This document shows, in pieces, positions 28,085 to 40,268 of a stretch of DNA of 64,000 nucleotides. Where the stretch lies: assembly GCA_051294375.1 (NCBI GenBank), contig CM119267.1, forward strand, positions 17,399,843-17,463,842, written 5' to 3'. Position numbers and translations under genes: made by a program. Each line of letters begins with the position of its first letter. Positions within the stretch are counted from its first letter, which is position 1. The DNA is from Paraspadella gotoi. Taxonomy: Eukaryota; Chaetognatha. The notes below the pieces were generated by a model. It was given only the letters and a program-made list of their open reading frames with translations, was not told the origin of the DNA and searched no databases.

Positions 28085-28280
28085 ATTTTTTTACAAAAAA
28101 GTTTAATTTGAGTTCGATAACAATTTGTTTTTATTTTTCACTTTTGGCGCTGATGAAGGCTTGTATAAAGAGCCGAAATATGTACATTTTTGAAAATAAA
28201 AACAAATCGTTGTCAAACTCGAATTAAACTTTTTCGTAATGAAACACACATCGAAAGAAAAGAATACACACCAAGAATTT
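28085..28280 (+). mobile_element. nested hairpin element with hammerhead-ribozyme-like core
   Basis: The element consists of long imperfect inverted arms (about 28,097-28,138 and 28,192-28,237: 'gtttaatttgagttcgataa' against its complement) around a short centre. It interrupts the family A element, and the sister copy at 44 kb has no such sequence. Short A/T-rich matches (aatttttt) flank it and may be a target duplication. The centre carries the ribozyme-like core at 28,150. Confidence 0.65.
28150..28182 (+). ncRNA. hammerhead-ribozyme-like core
   Basis: The order is CTGATGA (28,150-28,156), A, GGCT (28,158-28,161), a 9-nt loop, AGCC (28,171-28,174), GAAA (28,175-28,178). A short self-complementary ATGTACAT that could form a minimal stem III follows. 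The two invariant boxes and a four-pair stem II match the hammerhead core. The outer inverted arms would supply stem I, with a bulge. Hammerheads of this minimal type are known from Penelope-like retroelements. Activity is untested. Confidence 0.5.
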
Positions 28281-28976
28281 TTTAAAAACAAAAGGCGGTA
28301 CCAGTTGTCGCTTAGATTTGATTTTTAACAAATGAGCAACAAACTATAGGCAAGTTATAAGCGTTTTTAATGTAAGTGGGTCAGACCGGACAGATATACC
28401 GACGGACCGACTGACCGACCGACTGACCGACCGACCGAAAAGTAATTTATAGAGTTGCTCCGCGAGTACTCGCGGCGCAACTAAAAAGTAAACACGGTCT
28501 CAATGATAATGACACGTCGATTGTGAATGAGGTCGGATGAGCTTAAAGCTTTCAAAAGAAGAGGGGACATAGAATTCCGAGAAGGGTCGTCTAATCGAGA
28601 GACGGAGAGAATAAACGAACAGAATCCAAGTGGCCACTTTTGTCAAGAGTCTCGTCGACTTTTCACGGGGAAAAACGAAACGAAAGTCGAAAAGTTTTTT
28701 TCACGGATGCGAAATCTTCACACGAGTTGAGAACGAACAAATTGTTCAAATATTTTTAATCAAAGTAAGTTAGATTATTTATTTTCAACTTATGAAGTTC
28801 AGTTTCAGATATTCAATCATGTATGTAAGTCCAACGACTAAAAGACGTCGCAGTTAAGGTCGCGACTAATATGATAACGACTTCGCAAGGCATATAGAAT
28901 TTCTTTCTTTGACAATTCTATTTATCCATTTTGACAGTTCATACGTAAGCTTCTGCCTTATTTTCTTCGTTACCTC

Positions 28977-29454
28977 NNNNNNNNNNNNNNNNNNNNNNNN
29001 NNNNNNNNNNNNNNNNNNNNNNNNNNNNNNNNNNNNNNNNNNNNNNNNNNNNNNNNNNNNNNNNNNNNNNNNNNNNNNNNNNNNNNNNNNNNNNNNNNNN
29101 NNNNNNNNNNNNNNNNNNNNNNNNNNNNNNNNNNNNNNNNNNNNNNNNNNNNNNNNNNNNNNNNNNNNNNNNNNNNNNNNNNNNNNNNNNNNNNNNNNNN
29201 NNNNNNNNNNNNNNNNNNNNNNNNNNNNNNNNNNNNNNNNNNNNNNNNNNNNNNNNNNNNNNNNNNNNNNNNNNNNNNNNNNNNNNNNNNNNNNNNNNNN
29301 NNNNNNNNNNNNNNNNNNNNNNNNNNNNNNNNNNNNNNNNNNNNNNNNNNNNNNNNNNNNNNNNNNNNNNNNNNNNNNNNNNNNNNNNNNNNNNNNNNNN
29401 NNNNNNNNNNNNNNNNNNNNNNNNNNNNNNNNNNNNNNNNNNNNNNNNNNNNNN
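28977..29454. other. assembly gap (N run)
   Basis: 478 Ns. A second gap lies at 29,547-29,578, right after a (CT)n run. Confidence 0.98.
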
Positions 29455-29578
29455 GGGCAGATTAGCGAGTTAAAATTTCCAAAGGGGTTTTTCGGGCGAT
29501 TATCAACTTTTCAAATTCGACCATGCCTTCTCTCTCTCTCTCTCTCNNNNNNNNNNNNNNNNNNNNNNNNNNNNNNNN

Positions 29579-30402
29579 TCACCTCCCCCCACCTCTCTGT
29601 GTGAACAGAAAAACAAACAAGTAATCATCGGTGTTAAAACCAACCGTCAAACAAAAAGTTAGCGGAAAATAGAAAAATTTATGTAGCCGGCGTATTTTAT
29701 TTTACGATGTAGTTAATACTTTATTCATTACAAATCGTATAAAAATCATAGTAGAATCGTAGATTCTGAGACAACAATATGTACATAACCAAATACTAAC
29801 AAACTCCAAACCTTTTCAGAAGAAAACGCCATTATTAATTTGGCCAACCACTTCACACACACACTCCTTTTCTTTCCTCACCTCAAAACGGCAAAGATTT
29901 TTTCCCTCGAGTGAGGTCAACATCCCTCTCCTCTGGTCAGGTTCACGGCGGCAGCTCTCCTTAAAGAAGGCTTGAGCCCTCAACAGATGTCGTTATTTAA
30001 GAATTTATTGCCCTCGACATCGTCAATGAATTGGTCAATGGTGCAATGGCTAGTGACCAAGATGTTGATAAATTAAATTCGTTGGTTGAAACCTTATTTA
30101 CCATTCCTTTGTTTAGACTTTCTAAGAAAAATTTTAAAAAATATCAAAAAAAAACAAAGCAAACAAATGCATTCAGTAATGGGCATCCATAAATACTGAA
30201 ATGAATACTCTAAAGTCTTAACAGTCGAATTCTGATCAATGTTTTGATCGTGACCATTTTCGCAATCACGGTTGTTCGTCATCGTCGTAATTATCACCCT
30301 GGTCATTTTCGTCGTCATATACGCGTACAAAGAACGAAAAGGTTTTGCGTCTGTTTTTTTTTAGAAAGATATAAATATCGATAGGTTGTTTAATGATTAT
30401 TC
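29579..30402. other. AT-rich stretch, no gene recognised
   Basis: Contains only short ORFs, including a 78-codon minus-strand ORF at 30,094-30,330 without splice context. The right end is presumably the 3' UTR of the minus-strand exon ending at 30,403. Confidence 0.5.
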
Positions 30403-30543
30403 TTATTCTCTTAAAATGCTTTTCAACTTCGCAAATGACCTGGAAGGCTGACCCTTAACGAAGGGCTCGACATGATTGACCCAGAACGAACGATCGACGA
30501 AAATCGTGATGAAAGAGACGTATATCATCGCAACGTCGGGAGT
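30403..30543 (-). CDS. 3'-terminal exon of an unidentified gene
   Basis: The acceptor is a (CT)n run ending ctctcttcacag|ACTCCC. The exon reads TPDVAMIYVSFITIFVDRSF, then WVNHVEPFVKGQPSRSFAKL and KSILRE before a stop, 46 residues in phase 0. Composition and lack of repeats look like real coding sequence. A hydrophobic stretch (MIYVSFITIFV) could be a membrane or core strand. The preceding exon was not found with confidence; a GC-rich island at about 30,740-30,790 with 'caattctctgcag' is a candidate. I do not recognise the family. Confidence 0.45.
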   Translation of the reverse strand, partial: TPDVAMIYVSFITIFVDRSFWVNHVEPFVKGQPSRSFAKLKSILRE

Positions 30544-30549
30544 CTGTGA

Positions 30550-30608
<59 letters not shown>
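30544..30608. repeat. (GA)n microsatellite serving as polypyrimidine tract
   Basis: GA run of about 60 bp with three GAAA interruptions. On the minus strand it is the (CT)n tract directly before the acceptor of the exon at 30,403-30,543. Confidence 0.9.
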
Positions 30609-30614
<6 letters not shown>

Positions 30615-31379
30615 TACAGACAGACAGAGCGAAGCAGCCTTGAAATAGACAGAAACTTCTAGAAAAGATATAAGACTGATGTTGAGATAGACAGAAAAAC
30701 AGAAAGACAACAAAACAAACAGAAAGAAAAAGCCGTTGAAGGCCACCCCGTCCGGCGTCCGTCGCCTGCAGAGAATTGGGTCAAATCGTGTCCCTCCAAC
30801 TCTTCCCTCTTCCTCATCCCCTTTCCCCTCCTCTTCCTCGCGTGGTCGCATTAGGGATTATAGGGAAGGTATTATAGGGAAGGCATTATTATAAAATATA
30901 AAAGGAATGCGGTAATGAATTAATAGATAAACAAAGGTAAGAAAAAAACAAACGTGCTAAGCATAAAACGCTTGCAGGAGCGGCTGATGGGAAAGGAGAA
31001 AAGGGAGAGGGGCAAAGTTGATTGCCAGAAACTATCTGTGAGAGATGTAACTTTATAAGGACGTTCGATTACTTTTCGATCGCCCAATATTTTTCGCGAC
31101 ACTTTGTAACCACTCTTTTAATAACTAATTTCTGTGAGAGATTCGGTGATCGAGGTGATCTGCATTTAGTTTTCACTTGATAACTCGTCGAAAGTCTTTC
31201 GCTTGCTATGAAACTCTGTTTTACGAGCTTCCAATGGACTCTTTTATGAAATATAAGTTTACAAATTCGATACGACTTTATCGTCCAGTGGGACTTAAGT
31301 TAAACAATTCTACGACGGGCGAAATACTACGTTTGTCTCCGCGTTAGCATTGAAAATATCAAACAATTTGAATTGCATA

Positions 31380-31640
31380 ACTTTCGTCCTCATGACCACA
31401 AGGTACCGGGTTCAATCCCAACCTGGTACCTACTCTGCGGGAAGCGTGAGGACGGCCGTAAGTCGCCTTGAGGGTGTGGCAAACCCTCAAGTCTGGTTCC
31501 AAGCCCAGGACCCGTTCCATGGCTGTTAGAGGGGGTTACAGAAGTTACGGATAATCATCTTCACGATTCTTCAGCCCACTTAGCGCCTTATCCACCTCTC
31601 TTTTACCTCACGCTTCCTGCTACTAAAGTTTAAACACTCC
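31380..31640 (+). mobile_element. SINE-like element with tRNA-type B box
   Basis: A GC-richer block begins near 31,385 and contains GGTTCAATCCC, a perfect RNA polymerase III B box (GGTTCRANYCC). It is set in a small palindrome (aggtacc..ggtacct). An A box upstream is weak. The following about 200 bp are unrelated to tRNA, as in tRNA-derived SINEs. No second copy is in the window, so the family and its ends are undefined. Confidence 0.4.
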
Positions 31641-31648
31641 CTATTCCC

Positions 31649-31912
31649 TTACTTTCCTTTTCCTCTCTTCCATTTTCGTCTCCTCTTCCCTCCCCTCTTA
31701 TCCGTCCCCTCCCCCGCTTTTTCAATTTTTTTTTTCTTAAATGTGAATGTTGATTTTTCATCCCAGTTTGAATTTGGTTGAAGGTCCGCGATTCCCAGGG
31801 CCGAGAGCGTCAGCGGCAGGCGCGGCAGAGTGATCGGGGCAGCAGAGGGTAAAGGGACAACGGGCTGCGGCGGAGGCGGCGGCGGGGGTGGCGGCGGCTT
31901 CACCCCAAGGTT
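31649..31912 (-). CDS. candidate Pro-rich exon, unidentified
   Basis: A minus-strand GC island has an open frame starting near VKPPPPPPPP and continuing PQPVVPLPSAAPITLPRLPL, then TLSALGIADLQPNSNWDE, before a Lys-rich end and stop. The upstream 'ccgctttaaccttgggg' lacks a clean AG acceptor. The Pro run may be a chance reading of a (GCC)n tract. Confidence 0.2.
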   Translation of the reverse strand, partial: NLGVKPPPPPPPPPPQPVVPLPSAAPITLPRLPLTLSALGIADLQPNSNWDEKSTFTFKKKKIEKAGEGTDKRGGKRRRKWKRGKGK

Positions 31913-32023
31913 AAAGCGGAAGTAGCTTTTAATAGTTTTCGACGAGGCCCTGGGAACAACTGGGAACGTGTGCTTAGATACGGCGAGGTCATTTATTTTT
32001 GGTATGACGCTTGAGCGATGCAA

Positions 32024-33349
32024 ATTTGAAGCTCAAGCGATTTTAAATCACAGAACAAAAACAAAAACAAAACATAAACAAACAGTAAAAATAAAAGACG
32101 GGATCGTGTCTTTGAGCCCGACCCAGGGTGTGAGCCGATGTACCCAAATCCCGAGGACTTTATATTCTGAGACTTTTCCTTTTTCTAATAACGGGATTCG
32201 AATTTCAAACAGCCTCAAGAATTTGTGGATAAAATTAAGGAGAAAGGAAAGGAATTTAGGCGGGGGGGGGGCAGTAGGGCTTCAGTGGAGAGGAAGGGGT
32301 GTCGGATGAAAAAAAATTTAAAGCAGAAAAATTCTATGCAGTAAAGTGAAGTTTTTTCATGTTGTTTCATATATTCCAAATTATACAAGATATGTACATG
32401 GAATATGTATATATTACGTTTGATTGGCAAGAAAAAAAGAAAAAAAAAGAAACAGCGATGTTTGATCTCATACCAAAAAATAAACCGATTAAAAACATTG
32501 AAATGAATGTATATCACTGTTTTTATTTGTTACAATATATAACTCTCGTGCATGATTTAGTATAGAAACACTTATAATCAAAATGCTGTTAACCTACTCA
32601 AAAATTACATTGTATTATTTAATGATATTTATCAAAAAAAAAAGAAGAATGTAAAATACATGTTTGAATCTCGTTACATAAATAAGAAAAGAAAAAAAAG
32701 AGGTCGGCGGTTTTTTCTTTCCGCGTTTCGGGCGAAACTGGAGATCTCACAGATCGAAATTCTCGGTGAATCTGTGAAGAATGTGAAGATTGTGTGAGGA
32801 TTTTGAAGATTTTGAAAGATCATCAAGTGTTTCACTCTCACTTTTCGATGTAGTTCACGCCGCTGGGGAAGATTTGAATACTAAAAAATGGCAATCGTAG
32901 CAATTTGCACCCAACTCGTTAAATCCGATAAAAATACGAGCGTCTCTTACGTCTGTTAAAACTTGATTAAGTAAAATAATTTATTAATAAAACTGTTGTT
33001 CCATAGTTTTCAACTCAATAAATTCCTATTTATGTATAAAGTTTCTATTTTCGATGAACGAAAAAAGAACGGTGCCAAAATAATGACCCCCCTTTCCGTG
33101 GCCCAAATCCCATAATAACCTTGAAAGAAGGTCGAGCGGAAAAGGTCGTCCACGCTGCGCCACCTTTTGGTCAAATTATTCGGTGAGCGAAGATAACGAC
33201 GACAATGACGACAACGACGACAACTCAAGGCGGCGACATGGCTGATTAGTGATTACGGACAAGGAAAAATCTGTATTCGATTACAAATTGAATTAATTCT
33301 TTCTACAACGTTTTGACTTTCAACTTTGACCGGATTCTAGGACGGCGGA

Positions 33350-33416
<67 letters not shown>

Positions 33417-34778
33417 AAACAAGTCAAGCATTTGATAATTCATTTTTAAATTTTAATTTGACCATAATCTCCATAAATCTAAGCCCAGAAACCTGAGCTG
33501 ATAAAAGATGAGAATAAAAGAGAGGAAGACAAAACAAAATCTCCGAACGCGAAAGAAAAAATTTAAAAGAGTCGTCACTGATCGTTCTCTGCTGGGAGAA
33601 GAGAGACAGAAAAAAAAATGTCTGACGATTTTAGACGAAAAGGATGACAATTAAAACGTCACTTTTTTACACCCTCTTCGTTGTACCCTCTGCTCTGACT
33701 GAAGAAACATACTACCATCGAAAAGACGGTTACAAAATCATAAACATTCAGGTGAAAAAATGGTTCCTGTCATGTTTCTTAACTTAAAATCGAGACTATT
33801 TCTTTTGATATAAGCGTCGCCCTCGTCCGACTCCGCCTTTATTATTAAGACGTAACAAGCCTTCTCTCCACTTGCGACTCCAGTCTGTATTTGCATTATT
33901 TAAGATCGAATAATGATTTAATCTAATGATTTTAATCTAATATTATTTTCAGTCTGATTAAGGCCCAGAGGGGGAGATACCAGTCCCGGGATTTATTTTT
34001 TTTTTTCAATTTCTTTTTTTTCTTTTAATTTTTTTAAATTTAAAAGCGAAACCTCGGGAAAACAACATCATTGAACATCTTGAAGCTGAACACTCCAACC
34101 TCCAACGCTCCATCCCGTTTTTAATTCCCTTATAATCCTTCTCCTCCTACTTTTAATTTTTTTTTCCCAGTTCTGTTTTTAATTTCTTTGTAGTACTCTT
34201 TGTACATAATAGTCCTTTTGTGGTATTTTCTCCTTTTTTCTTTTCGCTTTATTTAATCTTTTCCCCCTTCTGTCTTTGGTCACCTCCTTGGTGGGAGTTA
34301 TAAAGTGTACTTATAAGTCATAATTTAATCGAATGATAAAGTCATAAAAATTCATTATTTAATTTCTTTTTATTTTAACCTATCACACATTACTTCCAGG
34401 CTCTTTTAATTTTACCTCCTACCTTTCTTTCAATTTCTTTTTTTTTTCTTCTTCATTTTTTTAAAACTCCAACTTTAATATCTTATTTTTTTCAATTTCT
34501 TTTGGTCTCTTATAGAATTTTATATTTCAAACCTTGTGCAATGAGAGGTTTCTGACCAAAGATAAAAAAATAATTACCTCAAAAGAAAAATTTGGCTCGC
34601 TAAAAAAAAATTTGAAAATACTAATAAATTTTTTAAAAATATTTTCCTCTCACGAAAATTAGAAAAAACAAAAAGGCGTCGAGATAGAAATATTTCCTAG
34701 ATGGCGGGATGGGAGGGAAACGAGACGAGAGAGAGAGACGAGAGAGAGTGAGAGAGAGAGAGTGCAGAGAGGAGAGCG

Positions 34779-34821
<43 letters not shown>

Positions 34822-36660
34822 AGAAACAAACCAGGTGGTCACGCCCTTTCCATCTTCTCTCAGGCAAATTCTTTTTTTTAATAAAACAAATTTAAAAAAA
34901 TTAATAAAAAAGCATAAAAATTGAAATACAAGATTATCAATAAATATAAATATAAAAATTGGAATATTCACATCGAATTTTAGGAAAAACAAAAACCTAA
35001 AAGTATTCACCAAATTTTTTTTTAAAGCTGGAATAAAATGCTTGGAGATAGGGGGGGTATTAAATTTAGGTTATTGGGGGTAAGATCTAGAAGAAAAAAG
35101 AAAAAAAAAAAAAAAAAAGGTTTGGAAAATAGAGCCGTCATTCTACAAAATACGAAAATTACTGTTTCAAAAAACAATAAAAAAAAATCTCCCGTTTCAA
35201 GAGAACTTGCAAATTTAAAGTGGCTTAATGATAAATGTACAGTAGCTATCCGCGAGAATGTTTTTTTTAGTTAATAATTTAATGAAAAATAAATAAAAAA
35301 ATGTCTATCGAACGCTTTAGTGAAAAGATATGGAAGCTCTTAACAATTTTCGACAGAGATCCGCCCCAACAGTAAGGCATCTCTTTAGAACCACGCGGTT
35401 AAATTTAATAAAAAAATATGATTATATGGTTTGGGTTTTGAAAAGATGTCTTTTTGTTTAGATGCCTCCAGGGTTCGCCGGGGTCGAAATCTGCAAGGGG
35501 GCCCGCCTGGATCCGAAGCATGCTATTGGCAGACGGGGAAAAAGAATGGATTCTTTCTATTTCGTGAATTATATGCAAAAAGAAATTAAAACGAATTTAA
35601 TGTAAAAAAAATACGGGTTAAATATTGTCTAAAACAGTACATAAGTTTCCCTTTTCAACAATTAACTTTATTTCAGGAGTCAGTGTCTACGAAAAAGCCT
35701 TTTGTCAAAGAAATGAACTGGAATCTCCTTCTTATTATTCAATATGAATGCCTAAATTTTTTTATTACTTTGGACTATATCACAAAGAGTGGGTGAACAA
35801 TGGGGTAATTAAAACCATTCCCATATTAATTTTGATACCCCAGTTAAAGATAGTTTTTTCATCAATTTTTATTCCTTAAAAATCTTGTCCATTTTTGTCC
35901 ATTTTTCAATTTGGCCACTATTTTCACAAGGGAAGAATCCAAAAAAAGAAAAAATTTTTACTTCGCTTTTGGGCGTTCGCCCTTCATATTTCCCTCGACA
36001 AGGGTTTAGAAGAATGTTTTTGTTAATGTTTCATCGTTTGTCTGCAATGAATTTTTTTAAAATGGTGTAGTCCACAAAAAAAAATGCATTTTTTTTCATT
36101 TCATATTTTTTTTAAAACTATACCTTGAACATTCTTTAAATTAATTGAAACTAATGCAAAATATTCCCCACAAGTCCCCCACCCACATGAAATAAACTAA
36201 TTATATCTTGTGAATATAAAGAAATAAGCTTCTTGCCGTTATTCTCAAAATTTTTTTTTTAAGATGTCTTGAATGTGATTTTTGTTGATTGTAGTTTATT
36301 TTTCTCATTCGGGACTTTAGAAATTTATTTGTTTTTTTTATTTATTTTATTAGTTGGAACTAGTTATTTATTCTTGTTAAATCTTAAAAAACCGGCCATC
36401 ATCATTTTGTGCGTTATCTTAAAGCATCAGGACAATTTTTTATCTTTCCGTGACCTCGATCGTCGACAGGATTTTGCGGAAAAATTTATTCCGCAAAAAA
36501 CTGTCGACTTTACTTAAATCTGCGTAAGGCAACCAAAATAGAAAGAAAAAAAATCGCGCGAGTATGGTTAGTCACCGAAAGTTATTTGTGAGCATAAACT
36601 AAGAAATAAATAATACAGAAAATAAAAAAATAAAGAATTTAAAGAATTTACGCGGGGAAA
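32024..36660. other. AT-rich gene-poor stretch
   Basis: (GA)n runs lie at about 33,353-33,411 and 34,726-34,816. A small GC-rich block at about 35,460-35,540 reads open on the plus strand (MPPGFAGVEICKGARLDPKH) after 'tttgtttag'. It has no homolog I recognise and no clear donor. The rest is poly(A)/poly(T)-rich, with short ORFs only. Confidence 0.5.
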
Positions 36661-36668
36661 ACCAAGTT

Positions 36669-36812
36669 TTTAGATTTGTACTACAACGATTTTATTTAAT
36701 AGAAAAAAGACAGTTTCGACTCATTCAGTGTTTTTGAACGGACTTCGAACAAGAGTCGAAACATGTCTGTTTCTATTAAATAAAAATTTTTGTATTACAA
36801 ATCTAAACTTTG
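36669..36812. mobile_element. hairpin element with hammerhead-like centre (degenerate)
   Basis: Inverted arms lie at about 36,669-36,725 and 36,751-36,810 ('ttagatttgtac' against 'gtattacaaatctaa'; 'tttatttaatagaaa' against 'tttctattaaataaa'). The centre reads GACT-tcgaacaag-AGTC-GAAA (36,741-36,761), like the centre at 28,150. The first box is degenerate (ttgaacg instead of ctgatga). The same element type probably occurs at 28,085 and 50,340. Confidence 0.5.
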
Positions 36813-36989
36813 TTTCGCTAAATACCAAAACACAACGAAACGAAAAGAATTACCACAATATAGAATTTAGAATAAAAAAAAGAAAAAAAGGAGCAGGAGG
36901 AAGAAGAAAGAAAGAAAGAAAAGGAAAGAAAGGAAAGAAAGGACAGAAAGGAAAAGAAAGGAAAGAAAGAAAGAAGACAGATAAAAGAA

Positions 36990-37660
36990 AGAAAAGAAGT
37001 TTTGAGCAAACAATGTCGATCTGCTCACGATCATTGCCGGTAATTAATTAATAATTAATACAAACTATATAAATTAAAACCATAATTTAATTACTAAAAT
37101 TAATTAAATTTGATCCGAAATGTGTGTTTTAGGTCTTTTCTGTCCACTGACCATGACAAAAGGCAACGACGACGCATGATGACGACGACAACAATAATGC
37201 GATAAGATTGACTTGCATTATTAACTGATTAATTTTAATTATTTAAATAAATTGTTGATTGTTAATAATTAATTAATAGATTTAACTAAATAAATTGATG
37301 ATGAAAAAATATTGATTAATTGACCGATTGATTAATTATTTATTAATTGATTAATTAAACTGATTAATTTTTTTGATTAATTAATACATCTTATCTTGTA
37401 ATTTACTTTTAATATTAAAAAATAAAAAGAAGCATAAATCCAATTAGTAAAACAGGTTTTTGTTTTTTTCCATTTAAACTCATTTCCACTCAAGCCGCAT
37501 TCCATCGAAAACTTGATAATCACACACTTTCCTACACGGCATACAAAATTTCAAGTCAATCGCCCCGTCCATTTATGAGTAATGCTGGGTTCAAATTAGT
37601 GAAATAGATTTTTTTTTCCTTATTCAACTCATTTCCACTCGCACGATATCCAATCGAAAC
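36990..37660 (+). mobile_element. Helentron-like element, family B, right-truncated copy
   Basis: Aligns with 43,430-44,060. The shared features are the left end (caaacaatgtcg-atctgc), a block of ATTAATTAA repeats, and tandem about 130-bp core units beginning 'ttttttccatttaaactca' and containing 'cacactttcctac'. The (ACGG)n tract and terminal hairpin seen at 44.1-44.27 kb are missing here. Confidence 0.6.
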
Positions 37661-38876
37661 AGACATTCATTCAATAAATGGTTCTATAAATATTATTAAA
37701 ATTCTTAAAATGCAAACCGGCATTGAAAACGGACCCGAGAAAAACAAAATATGATCAAAAAGGTTCACCGATGCGAGTTTTCTTCAGAAAGAACATCTGC
37801 GATATAGAATGAAAGAAAGCCAAAAAAAAAAAGAGAAAAGAAAGAGCAGACTGAGAAAAAGAGAGAAAGAAAGACAGGGAGAGCGAACGAAAGAGAGAAA
37901 GAAAGAGAGAAACAAAAGGAGAGAGAGGATAGTTTTTGGAGACGATGCCGCCCGAGCAATTCAAAGTCCGTTGCACACAAGGTCCCCGAACTTCACTACA
38001 GGTCGTAGAAAAGAGACAGTGATGAGAAGAAAAAGAGGAAAAATATAGAAGAAAGAAGGAGAGAAAGAGAGAAAGAAAGAGAGAAAGAAAAAGAGAGATA
38101 GAGAGAGAGAGAGAAAGAAAAAATGAAAGAAAAAGAAGAGAAGATAATAATGCTAGATTTAAATGAAAATAAATCGCTGATTCTTAACTAAGACGTGATG
38201 TCTACGCTCCATTTCTTCTTCGCCAAAAACTTTAAAACTTTCATTTTTTTAACCAATAGTTTACGTAGATTTTCGTAACTCGATAGTTGAAATAGATTTT
38301 CAACTCAATTAGTCAAAAACTTCTGAAAGAACTTTTGTCATAGCGAATTTTGAAGTATTAGAATAAGCACGCGCGTTGTGCTTAATGATAGAGAGATAAC
38401 TATTCCAAACCGATTTTTAAAATCAAGAATGACCCAGAAGAATCAAACGAGACACTAAAAAGTAGAATTTTTACAGTTAGAAATCAATGGTTAAGAAAGG
38501 CGTTTCGTAGACACTGCCTTCATCCAAATTCAGTACATCCGTTCTCACGTTAGTATATCGCTTTAAACAATGCGTAGGCTTTAAAGAAGACCGCCATCGC
38601 GAAAAAAAAAGTGAAAATATTTATCGGAGTAAATATCGAGCATGAAACGAAATATTTTTATCCCCAAGACGGAAACTCGTCTCGGCTTTTTTTTCCCCCG
38701 AACGGAGTTATCAACCCTAAAACACAACAAAACCCCGGGGACTTAAAAAATAAAACCTAAATCGAATTAAAGAGAAATCAAAGAGTCATTCGTTGGCGAG
38801 ATTCGATTGCCGACTTCATTTTTCAATCACGACTTTCCCTAAATTCAATTTTAAAACATTAGCTCGAGATGGCGTC

Positions 38877-38933
<57 letters not shown>

Positions 38934-39636
38934 AAGTGGGAGCGGTTTAAATAAACGCCACGAGAATTTTCTAACCCTTTTATAGGCGTCTCAAATATCA
39001 AAACATTGATAAGACAGGCGTCAAACTTCTTCGTCTAGCCTAGTCCGATTTTTTTAATGCGTGGTACTAATATTTTTAAATAGTTTTTCAGTCAAATTTT
39101 TTTAGAACTGAAAGGGCAACTGAAATTCTTACTTGTGTGGTTACATAGCGATTCAATACTATCAGTTTCTATTTATTTTTCTTTATCGTATGTTTTTTCT
39201 TTTGTTTTGAACCGATGTCACTTCCTTTCTTGATCTACGAGACTCGTTCTGCCACCTACCAACAACGGAACGGAGGGAGAAAAACAAAATCTTAGCTTTC
39301 TCAGTAAATCTTATTTCGCCTAAATTTTTGGTTAGTTGGTATCAAAATTGTAAAAATTTTACATCAAATGGAAACTTTGTTCATTTCGATCTGAATTTTG
39401 TTCACGTGTTACGTCAATATAATCATTCGCCACTAAAATATAATCAATATGTGCTTTTCTGCGGACTTACTGATATCTTTTTAACTAGCAATAAAAATAA
39501 TCATTCTTTTACATTTATTTTTAAGGCATTTCAATGATACACCTACAATTAACAAAGGATAACAATGAAGGCTGGTAAGGCTATGTAAACGGTAAAGCTT
39601 CTTTTAATTTCTCATGTCGTATGAGATAAGATATTT
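37661..39636. other. gene-poor stretch
   Basis: Purine-rich GAAA/GAGA low-complexity sequence lies at about 37,810-38,140. A (CT)n-(CA)n run at about 38,879-38,932 is one of the few with CT on the plus strand before 52 kb. Otherwise AT-rich, with no gene recognised. Confidence 0.5.
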
Positions 39637-40268
39637 TTATTTTTTTTCCGTCAAAATAATTTTCTCGTCCTCTTTTTCATCTTTCCTCTGTCCAAGACAA
39701 CCTTTCGCCACGGTGACTCCGATCGTGGCGACGAAAACGAGAGCCACGCCCACCGACTCAACCGTCGTCAGATTCTCGCCGAAAAACGCGAGCGACATCA
39801 ACGTCGTCAATGGGATGCAGACTGCGTTAATAATGTTGCCAAACAACCCGGCGAGACCCGCGTCGAACTCCTCCAGCTCCGAGCAGCCGACCTGCTGTGC
39901 TAGTCGATAGACGTTGGAGACGACGCCAACGACGAAGACGGCAAACAGCGGGGTCAGCGGCGATGCGGCGAACGCGGCGACGCCGCCGGAAAGGCCGAAG
40001 AGGACGACGGCGACGACGGCGCTGCTGCCGACGCGCAGGACGAGAAAGTTGGACCAATGAGCGTCGGAGGTGGCTCCGAAGAAGAACGGAAAGGAAGCGT
40101 TGATTATGCCTTCTAGGATGGCGAACGCATAGGCGTAGGCGGGGCCCTCGACGGGCTCGTTGAAAAGAAAAGGCGGATGCGTCACCAATAGCAGGCCGAT
40201 GCAGGCGACGCAGACGCCGCAAAAGTCGACTACAGAGACGCAGCGCCGCTGTAAAATCGCCGTCACCG
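39637..40268 (-). CDS. drug/metabolite transporter (EamA/SLC35G-type), 3' exon
   Basis: The acceptor is cttgctcctcgttgttcttcgttccag|CGGTGACG with a strong pyrimidine tract. The exon encodes 209 residues to a stop. Order: the end of the first EamA half (VDFCGVCVACIGLLLVTHPP), a TM with Tyr/Ala (AYAYAFAILEGIINASFPFF), two further TMs, then the second EamA half with the signature 'PLTTLMSLAFFGENLT' followed by GVALVFVATIGVTVA, and a Lys/Asp/Glu tail ending KK. This is the typical 10-TM DMT layout with the N-terminal half missing. Substrate cannot be told. The 5' exons should lie to the right, across a 25-N gap. Confidence 0.75.

Larger units (their letters stand above)
28025..28482 (+). mobile_element. 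Helentron-like non-autonomous element, family A (with nested insertion)
   Basis: The left terminus GTTGCGCCGC (28,025-28,034) is the exact reverse complement of GCGGCGCAAC (28,472-28,481). That is the 3' arm of a terminal hairpin starting AGTTGC near 28,453, with loop TA and a single mismatch. Just before the hairpin is a (GACC)n/(GACT)n tract, as in mollusc 'pearl'/BIV160-type Helitron-like elements. The body aligns with 44,325-44,608, except for about 190 bp at about 28,085-28,280 that are absent there. No transposase ORF is present, so it is non-autonomous. Confidence 0.7.
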
